Assembly: GCF_017744555.1 (NCBI RefSeq)
Contig: NZ_JAGIBD010000023.1
Span: 1-52,532 of the forward strand
Direction: 5' to 3'
From: Cellulomonas sp.
GTDB lineage: Bacteria > Actinomycetota > Actinomycetes > Actinomycetales > Cellulomonadaceae
Length of the DNA stretch: 52,532 nt
The notes under the pieces are model-generated. The model did no database searches and was not told the origin of the DNA. It saw nothing but the letters and a program-made list of their open reading frames with translations. Each line of letters begins with the position of its first letter. Position 1 is the stretch's first letter. The position numbers and the translations under genes were made by a program. This document shows, piece by piece, positions 1 through 14,701 of this stretch.

Positions 1-4245
<4,245 letters not shown>

Positions 4246-4250
4246 GCGGG

Positions 4251-4943
4251 ATGCGTCCCGTGCTGGTGCTGACGCACGCCCCGCACGAGGGGCCTGGCCG
4301 CATCGTGCCCGGGCTCGACGCGCCGGTGCAGGTCCGGACCGTGCTGGACCTCGCCGAGCCTCGCCTGCCCGCGCTCGACGCGCTGTCGGGCGTCGTCGTG
4401 ATGGGTGGCCCGATGGACGCGGACGACGACCGCGGGCACCCCGGCCTCGCCGCCGAGCGACGGCTGCTCGCGGCGGCCGTCGACGCGGACGTCCCGGTCC
4501 TCGGCGTCTGCCTGGGCATGCAGCTGCTCGGCCTCGCGCTGGGCGCGCGCCTGCGCCGGCGCAGCGGCACCGAGATCGGCTTCGCCCCGGTCGACGTCGT
4601 CGCCGACGACCCGGTGCTCGGCGCTCTCGGCTCCCGTCCGACGGTGCTGCACTGGCACGCCGACTCGGTCGACCTGCCCGTCGGCGCGACCCTGCTCGCC
4701 TCGACACCGGCGACCCCCGTGCAGGCGTTCCGCGCCGGGAGCGCGCTCGGGCTGCAGTTCCACCCCGAGCTCGACGCGGGCATGCTCGACCTCTGGCTCA
4801 CCACCCCGGACATGACCGCGGACCTGGACCCCGACGAGGTCGAGGCGATCCGGACCGCCGGCGCCACGCACCTGCCGACCCTCGTCCCGGCTGCCGAGAA
4901 GGCGTTCGCGACGTTCGGCGAGTCGGTCCGGGCCCGCGGGTGA
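4251..4943 (+). CDS. Class I glutamine amidotransferase (GMP-synthase-like)
   Basis: A 230-aa stand-alone class I GATase domain that would release ammonia from glutamine. The nucleophile elbow is VLGVCLGMQLLG (Cys87) and the His-Glu part of the triad is in LQFHPELD near residue 165. It follows guaB1 by 5 nt, with no clear ribosome site, which suggests translational coupling. An alternative GTG at 4242 overlaps the guaB1 stop. No synthetase domain is attached. Proteins of this type are often annotated as GuaA-like amidotransferases or gamma-glutamyl hydrolases, and the acceptor substrate cannot be told from sequence. Confidence 0.88.
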   Translation: MRPVLVLTHAPHEGPGRIVPGLDAPVQVRTVLDLAEPRLPALDALSGVVVMGGPMDADDDRGHPGLAAERRLLAAAVDADVPVLGVCLGMQLLGLALGARLRRRSGTEIGFAPVDVVADDPVLGALGSRPTVLHWHADSVDLPVGATLLASTPATPVQAFRAGSALGLQFHPELDAGMLDLWLTTPDMTADLDPDEVEAIRTAGATHLPTLVPAAEKAFATFGESVRARG

Positions 4944-5614
4944 CGGGCCTGGGGGCCAGGGCCGAGCTGCTCGACCTGGTCCGCGCCGGGATCGACTGGC
5001 ACATGGACGCCGGCCGGGTGCTGCCCGACCCGGTCACCGCTCGGCCCGCCGCCGTCCTCGTGCTGTTCGGCCACCTCGACGACCGGCCCGCGGACGCGGC
5101 GGCGCCGGCGGTCGCGCGAGACCTGGACGTGCTGCTGCAGCGCCGCTCGGCGACGCTCGGCCACCACGCCGGCCAGGTCTCGTTCCCGGGCGGCCGCATC
5201 GACGCGACCGACGCGGACGCCACCGACGCGGCGCTGCGCGAGGCCGTCGAGGAGACCGGTCTCGACCCGACAGGCGTGGAGGTCCTCGGTGAGCTCGCAC
5301 CGCTCGCCCTGCCGGTGAGCAACTACCTCGTGACGCCGGTCCCCGCGTGGTGGACGCACCCGTCGCAGGTCGCCGCCGTCGACCACCGCGAGACCGTCGA
5401 CGTGTTCCGCGTCCCGGTCGCCGACCTGCTGGACCCCGTGAACCGCGCGAGCGTCGAGCACCAGCGCGGCGACCGGCGTGTCCGGACCCCGGCGTTCGTC
5501 GTCGACGGCGTCCTGGTGTGGGGCTTCACCGCGATCGTGCTGTCCCGGATGTTCGACGCGCTGGGCTGGGCCGAGCCGTGGGACACCCGTAGGCTCGTCG
5601 ACCCCCGCACCTGA
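4940..5614 (+). CDS. NUDIX hydrolase, CoA pyrophosphatase (NudL) type
   Basis: A 224-aa NUDIX enzyme. The NUDIX core ends with REAVEETGLD (100-109), and just before it is the UPF0035 signature of the NudL branch, seen as LLQRRS...GHHAGQVSFPGG (65-85). NudL enzymes cut CoA and its derivatives into 3',5'-ADP and 4'-phosphopantetheine. The GTG start overlaps the TGA of the amidotransferase by 4 nt (GTGA), so the two are translationally coupled. No membrane segment or signal peptide is seen, so it should be cytosolic. The substrate assignment rests on the signature alone. Confidence 0.88.
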   Translation: MTGLGARAELLDLVRAGIDWHMDAGRVLPDPVTARPAAVLVLFGHLDDRPADAAAPAVARDLDVLLQRRSATLGHHAGQVSFPGGRIDATDADATDAALREAVEETGLDPTGVEVLGELAPLALPVSNYLVTPVPAWWTHPSQVAAVDHRETVDVFRVPVADLLDPVNRASVEHQRGDRRVRTPAFVVDGVLVWGFTAIVLSRMFDALGWAEPWDTRRLVDPRT

Positions 5615-5622
5615 GGAGCGTC

Positions 5623-6507
5623 GTGCCGCACCCGAACATCGAGGTCCAGGTCTCCGAGGACCTCGTCCGCACGCTGCTGCGCGCGCAGCAACCCGACCTG
5701 GCCGACCTTCCGCTGCGCTGGATCGGCACGGGCTGGGACAACGCGCTGTGGCGGCTCGGGGACGACCTCGCGCTGCGCTTCCCGGTGCGCGAGACGGCCG
5801 TGCCGCTCGTGACCCACGAGCAGCAGTGGCTGCCCGTGCTCGCCCCTCGCCTGCCGGTCGACGTCCCCGTGCCCGTGCGGGTCGGCGTCCCCGGCGCCGG
5901 CTACCCGTGGCCGTGGAGCGTCGTGCCGTGGTTCGACGCGGTCCCCGCCGGGCTCACCCCGGTCGAGTCCCGCGACGCGTGGTGCGAGCAGCTCGCCGAC
6001 GTGTTCGTCGCGCTGCACCGCCCGGCCCCGGCCGACGCCCCGCCGAACCCCTTCCGGGGCGTGCCGATCGCACCGCGGCGAGCCGCCGTCGCCGACCGGG
6101 TCGCGGCCGTCGCACCCGCGCAGGCGGACCACGTGCTCGCCCGGTTCGACGAGCTCGCCGCGGCCCCCGCCTGGGACGGCCCGCCGCTGTGGCTGCACGG
6201 CGACCCGCACCCGGCGAACCTGCTCGTCCACGACGGTGCGCTCCGCGCGGTGATCGACTTCGGCGACGTCACGTCGGGCGACCCGGCCTCGGACCTCAGC
6301 ACCGCGTGGCTGACGTTCGACGCCCGCGCGCGCGGCCGGTTCCGGGCCCGCGTCGACGCCGGGTGCGGCTGGGACGACGCGACCTGGCGCCGCGCGCAGG
6401 CATGGGCCCTGTCGATGTCGCTCGTCCTGCTCGCGCACCCCGACGAGTACCCGGACCTGGCCGCGATGGGCCGCCACGGGCTCGCGCAGGCCCTGGCCGA
6501 CGACTGA
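5623..6507 (+). CDS. Aminoglycoside phosphotransferase (APH)-family kinase
   Basis: A 294-aa protein with the APH/choline-kinase fold. The catalytic loop is LHGDPHPANLL (Asp194, Asn199) and the metal-binding motif IDFGD lies at 211-215. The N-lobe contains LALRFPVRE, where the ATP-binding residue is arginine or displaced rather than an obvious lysine. The GTG at 5623 has GAGGAG about 4 nt upstream, 8 nt after the NUDIX stop. Members phosphorylate many small molecules (sugars, choline, antibiotics). Nothing here indicates drug resistance, so the substrate is left open. Confidence 0.85.
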   Translation: MPHPNIEVQVSEDLVRTLLRAQQPDLADLPLRWIGTGWDNALWRLGDDLALRFPVRETAVPLVTHEQQWLPVLAPRLPVDVPVPVRVGVPGAGYPWPWSVVPWFDAVPAGLTPVESRDAWCEQLADVFVALHRPAPADAPPNPFRGVPIAPRRAAVADRVAAVAPAQADHVLARFDELAAAPAWDGPPLWLHGDPHPANLLVHDGALRAVIDFGDVTSGDPASDLSTAWLTFDARARGRFRARVDAGCGWDDATWRRAQAWALSMSLVLLAHPDEYPDLAAMGRHGLAQALADD

Positions 6508-6516
6508 CCGCACCTC

Positions 6517-6522
6517 GATACT
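6517..6522 (+). promoter_or_regulatory. -10 box 7 nt before the DUF1801 start (leaderless type)
   Basis: GATACT ends exactly 7 nt before the ATG at 6530, so transcription would begin at or next to the start codon. No Shine-Dalgarno sequence is visible between them. Confidence 0.45.
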
Positions 6523-6529
6523 GGGCGGC

Positions 6530-6976
6530 ATGGCCGACGAGCCGAAGACCCGTCCCACCGACGCGGACGTCGAGGCGTTCGTCTCCGCAGTGCCGCACCC
6601 GGTGCGCCGGCGCGACGCCCGGACCCTCGTCTCGCTCCTGACCCGCGTCACCGGTGAGCACCCGACGCTCTGGGGCCCGTCGATCGTCGGCTTCGGCACC
6701 TATCACTACCGGTACGCGTCCGGCCGCGAGGGGGACATGGCCGCGGTCGGCTTCTCGCCGCGCCGGGCGGCCACCACGATCTACCTGATGGACGGCGTCG
6801 ACGCCCACGCCGACCTGCTCGAACGGCTCGGCCCGCACACCACCGGCAAGGGCTGCCTGTACGTCAAGGACCTCGACGACGTGGACCTCGGGGTGCTGGA
6901 GGCGGTCCTGCGCGCGTCCTGGTCGACGCTCACCGCCGGTGACGTCGGTCGTCGCCTGTCCGGACCGTCGGCCTGA
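6530..6976 (+). CDS. DUF1801 domain protein
   Basis: A 148-aa cytosolic protein of the DUF1801 (YdhG-like) family, seen from VEAFVSAVPHPVRRRDA, LWGPSIVGFGTYHYRY, the FSPRRAATTIYLMDG strand region and the C-terminal GKGCLYVKDLDDVD block. No function is established for the family. It has no clear ribosome site, but a -10-like GATACT sits 7 nt upstream of the ATG, pointing to a leaderless transcript separate from the upstream APH kinase gene. Length is normal for the family. Confidence 0.85.
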   Translation: MADEPKTRPTDADVEAFVSAVPHPVRRRDARTLVSLLTRVTGEHPTLWGPSIVGFGTYHYRYASGREGDMAAVGFSPRRAATTIYLMDGVDAHADLLERLGPHTTGKGCLYVKDLDDVDLGVLEAVLRASWSTLTAGDVGRRLSGPSA

Positions 6977-7012
6977 GCCGTCGCCGTCGTGGCCGGTGTC
7001 GGAGGCCGCCCC

Positions 7013-7018
7013 TACGGT
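7013..7018 (+). promoter_or_regulatory. -10 box 7 nt before the arginase-fold gene
   Basis: TACGGT (TANNNT) ends 7 nt before the ATG at 7026, the spacing expected for a leaderless mRNA. There is no ribosome site in the gap. Confidence 0.45.
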
Positions 7019-7025
7019 GGCACGC

Positions 7026-7922
7026 ATGGCTCCCGGCACCACACTCGGGCTGGTCGGCGTCCCGTCGAGCGTCGCTGCTCATGCCCCCGGCCTCGAACGA
7101 GCGCCCGCTGCACTCCGGCGCGCCGGGCTCGTCGAGGCGCTCGGCGACCGCGTCGTCGACCACGGTGACACGACGCTCGCGCGGTGGCGGCACGACCCGC
7201 CCCGGCGCGGGACGCCGCACGACGTCGCGCGCGTCGCCGAGGTGCTCCACGAGGCACGCGCTGCGGTGGCCGGCGTCCTCGCAGACGGGCACCGTCCGCT
7301 CGTCCTCGGCGGCGAGTGCACCGTGACCGTGGCGGTGCTCGCGGCGTTCGCCGACGCGGGCCGCGACGTCGGCCTCGTGTACGTCGACGGCGGCCAGGAC
7401 CTGCAGCTGCCCGCGGACCACCCGGACGAGCCGATCGCCGACTCGATGGGCGTCGCGCACCTCCTCGACCTGCCGGGCGCGCACGACGCGCTCGCGGGGC
7501 TCGGACCGCGCCGCCCGCTGCTCACGCCGGACCGGCTGGCGTTCGTGGGCTACTCGGACGACGAGGAGGACGTGCACGGGCAGGTCCCCTCGCTCCGACT
7601 GCCCGCCACCACCGTGACGGCCGACCCCGCCGCGGCGGCGCAGCGGGCGGTCGACACCGTCCGGGGTGCCGACGGTTTCGTGGTCCACCTCGACGTCGAC
7701 GTGCTCGACTTCCTGGAGCTGCCGCTCGCGGACGTACCTACCTACGGCCACGGCCTGGCGGTCGACGACCTCGCGGCGCTCCTGCGGGCCCTGCTCGGGA
7801 CCTCAGGGCTTGCCGGTCTCGTCGTCGCCGAGGCCAACCCCGACCGTGACGACGAGACCGGCACCCACCTGCGCACGCTCGTCGGGCTGCTGGTGGACGC
7901 GCTCACCGGCGAGCCGGCCTGA
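7026..7922 (+). CDS. Arginase/ureohydrolase-fold protein with degenerate metal site
   Basis: A 298-aa protein with the ureohydrolase layout: VLGGECTV (93-100), VYVDGGQDLQL (118-128), HLDVDVLDFLELP (221-233) and AEANPDRDDE near the C-terminus. In working arginases and agmatinases these are GGDH, DAHAD, an HGM motif and DxDxxD, which bind two Mn ions. Here the GGDH histidine is Cys98, the middle histidine of DAHAD is Gly123 and the later HGM motif reads DSMG (139-142); Asp121, Asp125, Asp223 and Asp225 remain. It is therefore probably not an ordinary arginase and may bind one metal or none. The ATG at 7026 fits a -10 box 7 nt upstream. The stop codon runs into a 17-bp tandem repeat. Confidence 0.8.
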   Translation: MAPGTTLGLVGVPSSVAAHAPGLERAPAALRRAGLVEALGDRVVDHGDTTLARWRHDPPRRGTPHDVARVAEVLHEARAAVAGVLADGHRPLVLGGECTVTVAVLAAFADAGRDVGLVYVDGGQDLQLPADHPDEPIADSMGVAHLLDLPGAHDALAGLGPRRPLLTPDRLAFVGYSDDEEDVHGQVPSLRLPATTVTADPAAAAQRAVDTVRGADGFVVHLDVDVLDFLELPLADVPTYGHGLAVDDLAALLRALLGTSGLAGLVVAEANPDRDDETGTHLRTLVGLLVDALTGEPA

Positions 7923-8018
7923 ACCGTCGCACCGCCCGAGCCGTCGCACCACCCGAGCCGTCGCACCACCCGAGCCGTCGCACGGCTCGAGCCGTCGGAA
8001 GGCTGAGCCGTCGGAAGG
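7921..8018. repeat. 17-bp intergenic tandem repeat, about 5.8 copies
   Basis: Consecutive units start at 7921, 7938, 7955, 7972, 7989 and 8005. The consensus is GAGCCGTCGCACCACCC. Units 2 and 3 are identical, the first and fourth vary at a few bases, and the last two become GAGCCGTCGGAAGG(CT). The array begins inside the stop codon of the arginase-fold gene and ends just before the terminator shared with acnA. Confidence 0.9.
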
Positions 8019-8037
8019 CCGCGGCAGGCAGACACGG

Positions 8038-8070
8038 ACGCGCCCGGCCCCCTGAGGGGACCGGGCGCGT
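8038..8070. terminator. Bidirectional terminator hairpin (acnA and arginase-fold gene)
   Basis: A perfect 10-bp outer stem (8038-8047 with 8061-8070) continues into four more C-G pairs around a short loop. There is no U-tract on either side. It lies 15 nt after the acnA stop, between two convergent genes. Confidence 0.75.
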
Positions 8071-8084
8071 CGAGGTGCTCGACG

Positions 8085-10829
<2,745 letters not shown>

Positions 10830-10937
10830 GTGGGGCTCCTTCGCTGGCGAGTCTGCCGGTGGTGCTGCCGGGGAGAGGGGTCACCCGGACGGCGGGGCTG
10901 TGCGACCGTCCAGCCTACGTCGGCCGGTGTCGCAAAC

Positions 10938-10955
10938 TATCTCGACGTCAAGATA
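10938..10955. promoter_or_regulatory. 18-bp inverted repeat upstream of acnA (candidate operator)
   Basis: TATCTCGACGTCAAGATA is a near-perfect palindrome with one mismatched pair. It resembles 18-bp sites of MarR/PecS-family regulators; in Streptomyces coelicolor the MarR protein TamR controls the aconitase gene. The local AT content is far above that of its surroundings. Confidence 0.55.
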
Positions 10956-11051
10956 CATGCTCGGAGGCCTCCGCCGCACCTCTGCCCACGTCGTGACGCA
11001 GATCGACCCCCGACGCCGCCCAAGACGCACGGGGGTCGACGACCTGCACCG

Positions 11052-11228
11052 TCAGGCGGAGCCGCTCGCGTCCTTCTCCGCCTGGAGGGCGTCGAGCGCC
11101 TTGCGCTCCGCCTCCACGGCACGCTGGTGCGCGCGGGCGTCGTACTCGGGCGTGCCCTGCTTGTGCAGCTCCTGGGTCGCCAGCCGGCTCGCCTCGGCCA
11201 GCCGGTGCGCCGCGTCGTGCTCGCTCAC
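11052..11228 (-). CDS. Small conserved-looking helical protein
   Basis: A 58-aa open frame starting at GTG 11228 with AGGAG 6 nt upstream, a clean translation signal for a gene this small. The product is strongly charged and helical. It contains HRLAEASRLATQELHKQGTP and RAVEAERKALDALQAEKDA, likely two amphipathic helices, and no cysteines or membrane segment. I do not recognise the family. It lies between the RNA methyltransferase and acnA on the same strand, 98 nt from the methyltransferase stop. Function unknown. Confidence 0.6.
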   Translation of the reverse strand: MSEHDAAHRLAEASRLATQELHKQGTPEYDARAHQRAVEAERKALDALQAEKDASGSA

Positions 11229-11326
11229 CGTGCACTCCTGTTCCGCCGGCCGCCGCGGTCCGGCTCCGCGTTCCACGGTAGTCCGGGAGCCGGGTCGTCG
11301 CGCGCTCGCGACGGGTCCGTGGCCGG

Positions 11327-12586
11327 TCACCGGGTGAGGACGGCGACCGCCTCGACGTGGTGCGTCATCGGGAACAGGTCGAACGCCTTCAGGTCGGCCA
11401 GCGCGTAGCCGGCGTCGCCGAGCAGCGCGACGTCCCGCGCGAGCGCCGCGGGGTCGCATGCGACGTACACGACCCGCTCGGGCCGCAGCGCGGTGATCCC
11501 CTCGACGACCTTCCGGCCGGCGCCCGTGCGGGGCGGGTCGAGGACCACGACGTCGGCGTGCACCACGTCGGAGTCCGCGTCCTGCCGGCCGGTCAGCACC
11601 CGCGCGACGTCGCCCGCGTGCAGCTCGACGTGCGGTCGGTCGTGCACGTTGCGGCGGGCGTCGCGCACCGCACGCACGTCGCCCTCCACGGAGATGACCT
11701 CGCCCTGGTCCCCCACCGCGTCGGCGAGCGGCACGGTGAACAGGCCGGCGCCCGAGTACAGGTCGAGCACCGCGGCCCCGTCGACGTCGCCGACACCGGC
11801 CAGCACCGCACCGGCGAGCAGAGCGGGGGCCTCACGGTGCACCTGCCAGAAGCCGGCGGCGGCCACCCGGTAGTCGTACGTGCGCCCGTCGAGCAGCAGC
11901 CGCTCACGGACCGAGGTCCGGGCGTTCGGGCGCCGGTCGGGCTTGCCGCGGCGCAGGTCGAACGGCTCGCCGTCGACCAGGACGAGCGGCGCGTCGCCGT
12001 CCGCGGGCGCGACAGCCTCGATCGCGGCGCCGGCCGTCCAGCGGCGGCCGAACAGGTCGAGCTCCTCGATGGCCTCCGACGCGAGCGGCATCGACGTCAG
12101 CGCGTGCAGCTCGTGCGACCGGGACCCGCGCATCGCGGCACGGCCCTGGCCGTCGGCGACGAGGTCGATGCGCGTGCGCCACCGCAGCCCGCCACGCTCG
12201 TCGTCGCCGGGCGCGGCCTGCACCTCGACGGTGCGGTCGAGCTTCGCGAGGCGCCGCAGCTGCTCCTCGACGACCGCGGCCTTCCAGGCCCGCTGCGCGG
12301 GGAGTGCGACGTGCGCGAGCTCACCGCCCCCCACACCACCGGGCCCCGCCTCGGGCCACGCCGACGGCACCCGGTCGGGCGACGCCTCGAGCACCTCGAC
12401 GGCGTCGGCGCGCCAGAACTTCGAGGTCTCCCCCGCCTCGGTCAGCCGAGCCCGCACCCGCTCGCCGGGCAGCGTGTGCCGGACGAACACCACGCGGCCC
12501 TCGTGCCGGGCGACGCAGTGCCCGCCGTGCGCGACGGGCCCGACCTCCAGCTCGACCAGGTCAGGGACGATCGCCTCAGTAGCCAC
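11327..12586 (-). CDS. TrmA/RlmD-family 23S rRNA or tRNA (uracil-5-)-methyltransferase
   Basis: A 419-aa SAM-dependent RNA m5U methyltransferase. An N-terminal TRAM domain (about 8-70) includes VGPVAHGGHCVARHEGRVVF. The SAM site is LDLYSGAGLF (275-284). Catalysis uses DPPRTGAG (350-357) and the nucleophile Cys377 in VACDPAALARD. The four-cysteine Fe-S motif of RlmD is absent; only single cysteines occur in the N-terminal half. It is therefore a cluster-free actinobacterial type, corresponding in position to M. tuberculosis Rv2689c. The GTG at 12586 lies inside the 3' end of the upstream permease gene (11-nt overlap), so they are co-transcribed. Confidence 0.92.
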   Translation of the reverse strand: MATEAIVPDLVELEVGPVAHGGHCVARHEGRVVFVRHTLPGERVRARLTEAGETSKFWRADAVEVLEASPDRVPSAWPEAGPGGVGGGELAHVALPAQRAWKAAVVEEQLRRLAKLDRTVEVQAAPGDDERGGLRWRTRIDLVADGQGRAAMRGSRSHELHALTSMPLASEAIEELDLFGRRWTAGAAIEAVAPADGDAPLVLVDGEPFDLRRGKPDRRPNARTSVRERLLLDGRTYDYRVAAAGFWQVHREAPALLAGAVLAGVGDVDGAAVLDLYSGAGLFTVPLADAVGDQGEVISVEGDVRAVRDARRNVHDRPHVELHAGDVARVLTGRQDADSDVVHADVVVLDPPRTGAGRKVVEGITALRPERVVYVACDPAALARDVALLGDAGYALADLKAFDLFPMTHHVEAVAVLTR

Positions 12587-14579
12587 GCGGAACGGTACCC
12601 CGGATGGGGTCCTCCAGCCCCGTCTGCCCCTCGGACGACGCGAGCTGCCACGGCACCGACGCGACGACGACACCGGGCGTGAACAGCAGGCGCCCCTTCA
12701 GGCGCAGCGCGCTCTGGTTGTGCAGCAGCTGCTCCCACCAGTGCCCCACGACGTACTCCGGGATGTACACGACGACGAGGTCGCGCGGGCTGTCACGGCG
12801 GATGGAGCGGACGTACGTGAGGACGGGCCGCGTGATCTCGCGGAACGGCGAGTCGAGCACCTTGAGGGGCACCGGCAGGTTCATGGCCTCCCACTGCTCG
12901 CGCAGCCGGTCGACGTCCTCCGGGTCCACACCGACCGTCACCGCCTCGATGTAGTGCGGGCGGGACGCGCGGGCGTACGCGAGGGCGCGCATCGTCGGCC
13001 GGTGCAGGTGCGAGACGAGCACGATCGCGTGCACCCGCGACGGGAGCGCGCGGGTCGCCTCGGCGTCGTCGCCGAGCGCGAGCTCGGCCCGCACGTGCGT
13101 GTAGTGCCCGTGGATGGCCTTCATCAGCGCGAACACCAGGATCATCGCGATGATCGCGATGTACGCGCCGTGCGTGAACTTGGTGATGAGCACGATGACG
13201 AGCACCGTCGCGGTCATGGCGAGGCCGATCGTGTTGATGACGCGCGACCGCTTCATCTGCGCACGACGGCTCGGGCTGGGCTCGGTGCGCAGCAGGCGGC
13301 CCCAGTGCCGGACCATGCCGAGCTGGCTGAGCGTGAACGAGACGAACACCCCGACGATGTACAGCTGGATGAGCCGGGTGACCTCGGCGTCGAACGCCCA
13401 GATCAGCGCGATCGCGACCAGCGCGAGCGTCACGATGCCGTTGGAGTACGCGAGCCGGTCGCCGCGCGTGTGGAGCTGGCGGGGCAGGTACCCGTCGCGC
13501 GCGAGGATCGAGCCGAGCACCGGGAACCCGTTGAACGCCGTGTTCGCCGCCAGGACGAGGATGAGGCCCGTCACGACCGCGACGAACACGATCGCGGGCG
13601 TGAACCCGTGGAACACGGTCTCGGCGAGCTGCGCGATCACGGGGTTCTGCACGTAGGAGTCGCCGACCGGCACCCCGTTCAGCAGCAGCTGGTTGGCCTC
13701 GTCGTCCGCGAACACCACGCCCGTGGCGCGTGCCAGCAGCAGGATTGACATGATCATCGTGATCGAGAGCCCGCCGAGCAGCGCGAGCGTCGTGGCGGCG
13801 TTCTTCGACTTCGGCTTCTTGAACGCCGGCACGCCGTTGCTGATCGCCTCGACGCCCGTCAGCGCCGCACACCCGGACGCGAACGCCCGCAGGATGAGGA
13901 AGAAGCCCGCGAGCCCCGCGAGGCCGTCGGAGAACCCGGGCTCGGTCGCGAGCTCGAACTGCGAGCTCGCCGCCATCGGCAGCGTCCCCAGGAAGAACCG
14001 GACGCCGCCGACGACCGCGACCGAACCGATCGCGAGCATGAACAGATACACCGGGATCGCGAAGGCGCTGCCCGACTCCTTGACGCCGCGCAGGTTCACG
14101 AGCGTGATGAGGATCACCAGGACGATCGCGAACGTCGCCTCGTGCCCGCGCAGTGCGGGCAGCGCGGTCGCGGCGTACTGCGCGCCCGAGGAGATCGACA
14201 CTGCCACGGTGAGGATGTAGTCGACGAGGAGCGCGGACGCGACGGTCACGCCCGCGTTCGGCCCGAGGTTGACCGTCGCGACCTCGTAGTCACCGCCGCC
14301 CGACGGGTACGCGTGCACGTTCTGCCGGTACGACGCGACGACCGTGATCATCACGACGACCACGGCGAGGCCGACCCACGGGGAGATCACGAGCGCCGAC
14401 ATGCCCGCGAGCGAGAGCGTCAGCAGGATCTCGTCGGGTGCGTACGCGACGGACGACAGCGCGTCGGACGCGAACACGGGCAGCGCGATGCGCTTGGGGA
14501 GCAGGGTGTGGCCGAGCCGGTCGCTGCGGACAGGGCGTCCGAGGAGCAGTCGCTTGGCGGCATCCGAGAGGTCCGACAC
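12576..14579 (-). CDS. APC-superfamily permease, KimA-like potassium importer
   Basis: A 667-aa membrane protein with about 12 transmembrane segments in the first 470 residues and a soluble C-terminal domain of about 190 residues. The N-terminal block FASDALSSVAYAPDEI closely matches Bacillus KimA (YdaO), a proton-coupled K+ importer whose cytosolic domain binds c-di-AMP; YPSGGGDYEVA follows. The C-terminal part (HRPTMRALAYARASRPHYIE and onward) looks USP-like. Start GTG 14579. It is divergent, 122 nt, from the two TrkA-type genes and corresponds in position to Rv2690c. K+ as substrate is inferred from KimA similarity and those neighbours. Confidence 0.85.
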   Translation of the reverse strand: MSDLSDAAKRLLLGRPVRSDRLGHTLLPKRIALPVFASDALSSVAYAPDEILLTLSLAGMSALVISPWVGLAVVVVMITVVASYRQNVHAYPSGGGDYEVATVNLGPNAGVTVASALLVDYILTVAVSISSGAQYAATALPALRGHEATFAIVLVILITLVNLRGVKESGSAFAIPVYLFMLAIGSVAVVGGVRFFLGTLPMAASSQFELATEPGFSDGLAGLAGFFLILRAFASGCAALTGVEAISNGVPAFKKPKSKNAATTLALLGGLSITMIMSILLLARATGVVFADDEANQLLLNGVPVGDSYVQNPVIAQLAETVFHGFTPAIVFVAVVTGLILVLAANTAFNGFPVLGSILARDGYLPRQLHTRGDRLAYSNGIVTLALVAIALIWAFDAEVTRLIQLYIVGVFVSFTLSQLGMVRHWGRLLRTEPSPSRRAQMKRSRVINTIGLAMTATVLVIVLITKFTHGAYIAIIAMILVFALMKAIHGHYTHVRAELALGDDAEATRALPSRVHAIVLVSHLHRPTMRALAYARASRPHYIEAVTVGVDPEDVDRLREQWEAMNLPVPLKVLDSPFREITRPVLTYVRSIRRDSPRDLVVVYIPEYVVGHWWEQLLHNQSALRLKGRLLFTPGVVVASVPWQLASSEGQTGLEDPIRGTVPRGY

Positions 14580-14685
14580 GATGACTGATGCTAGGCCGCC
14601 CGGAGCCCGCGAGCACCACTGCGACCGGGAGCGTCGCGCCGGGGCCTCACGGTGTCGCCGTCCCGCCCCCGCGACGCCGACACGG

Positions 14686-14693
14686 TATAGCGT
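14686..14693 (+). promoter_or_regulatory. -10 region just before the first TrkA gene
   Basis: TATAGCGT contains overlapping -10 matches (TATAGC, TAGCGT). The second ends 8 nt before the GTG at 14702, consistent with a leaderless or very short leader transcript. Confidence 0.4.
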
Positions 14694-14701
14694 GACGCCT
14701 C

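Noticed and set aside
5623..6507. Aminoglycoside resistance gene
   Set aside because: The APH fold is clear, but the family is broad, there is no mobile element or resistance neighbour, and base composition matches the chromosome.
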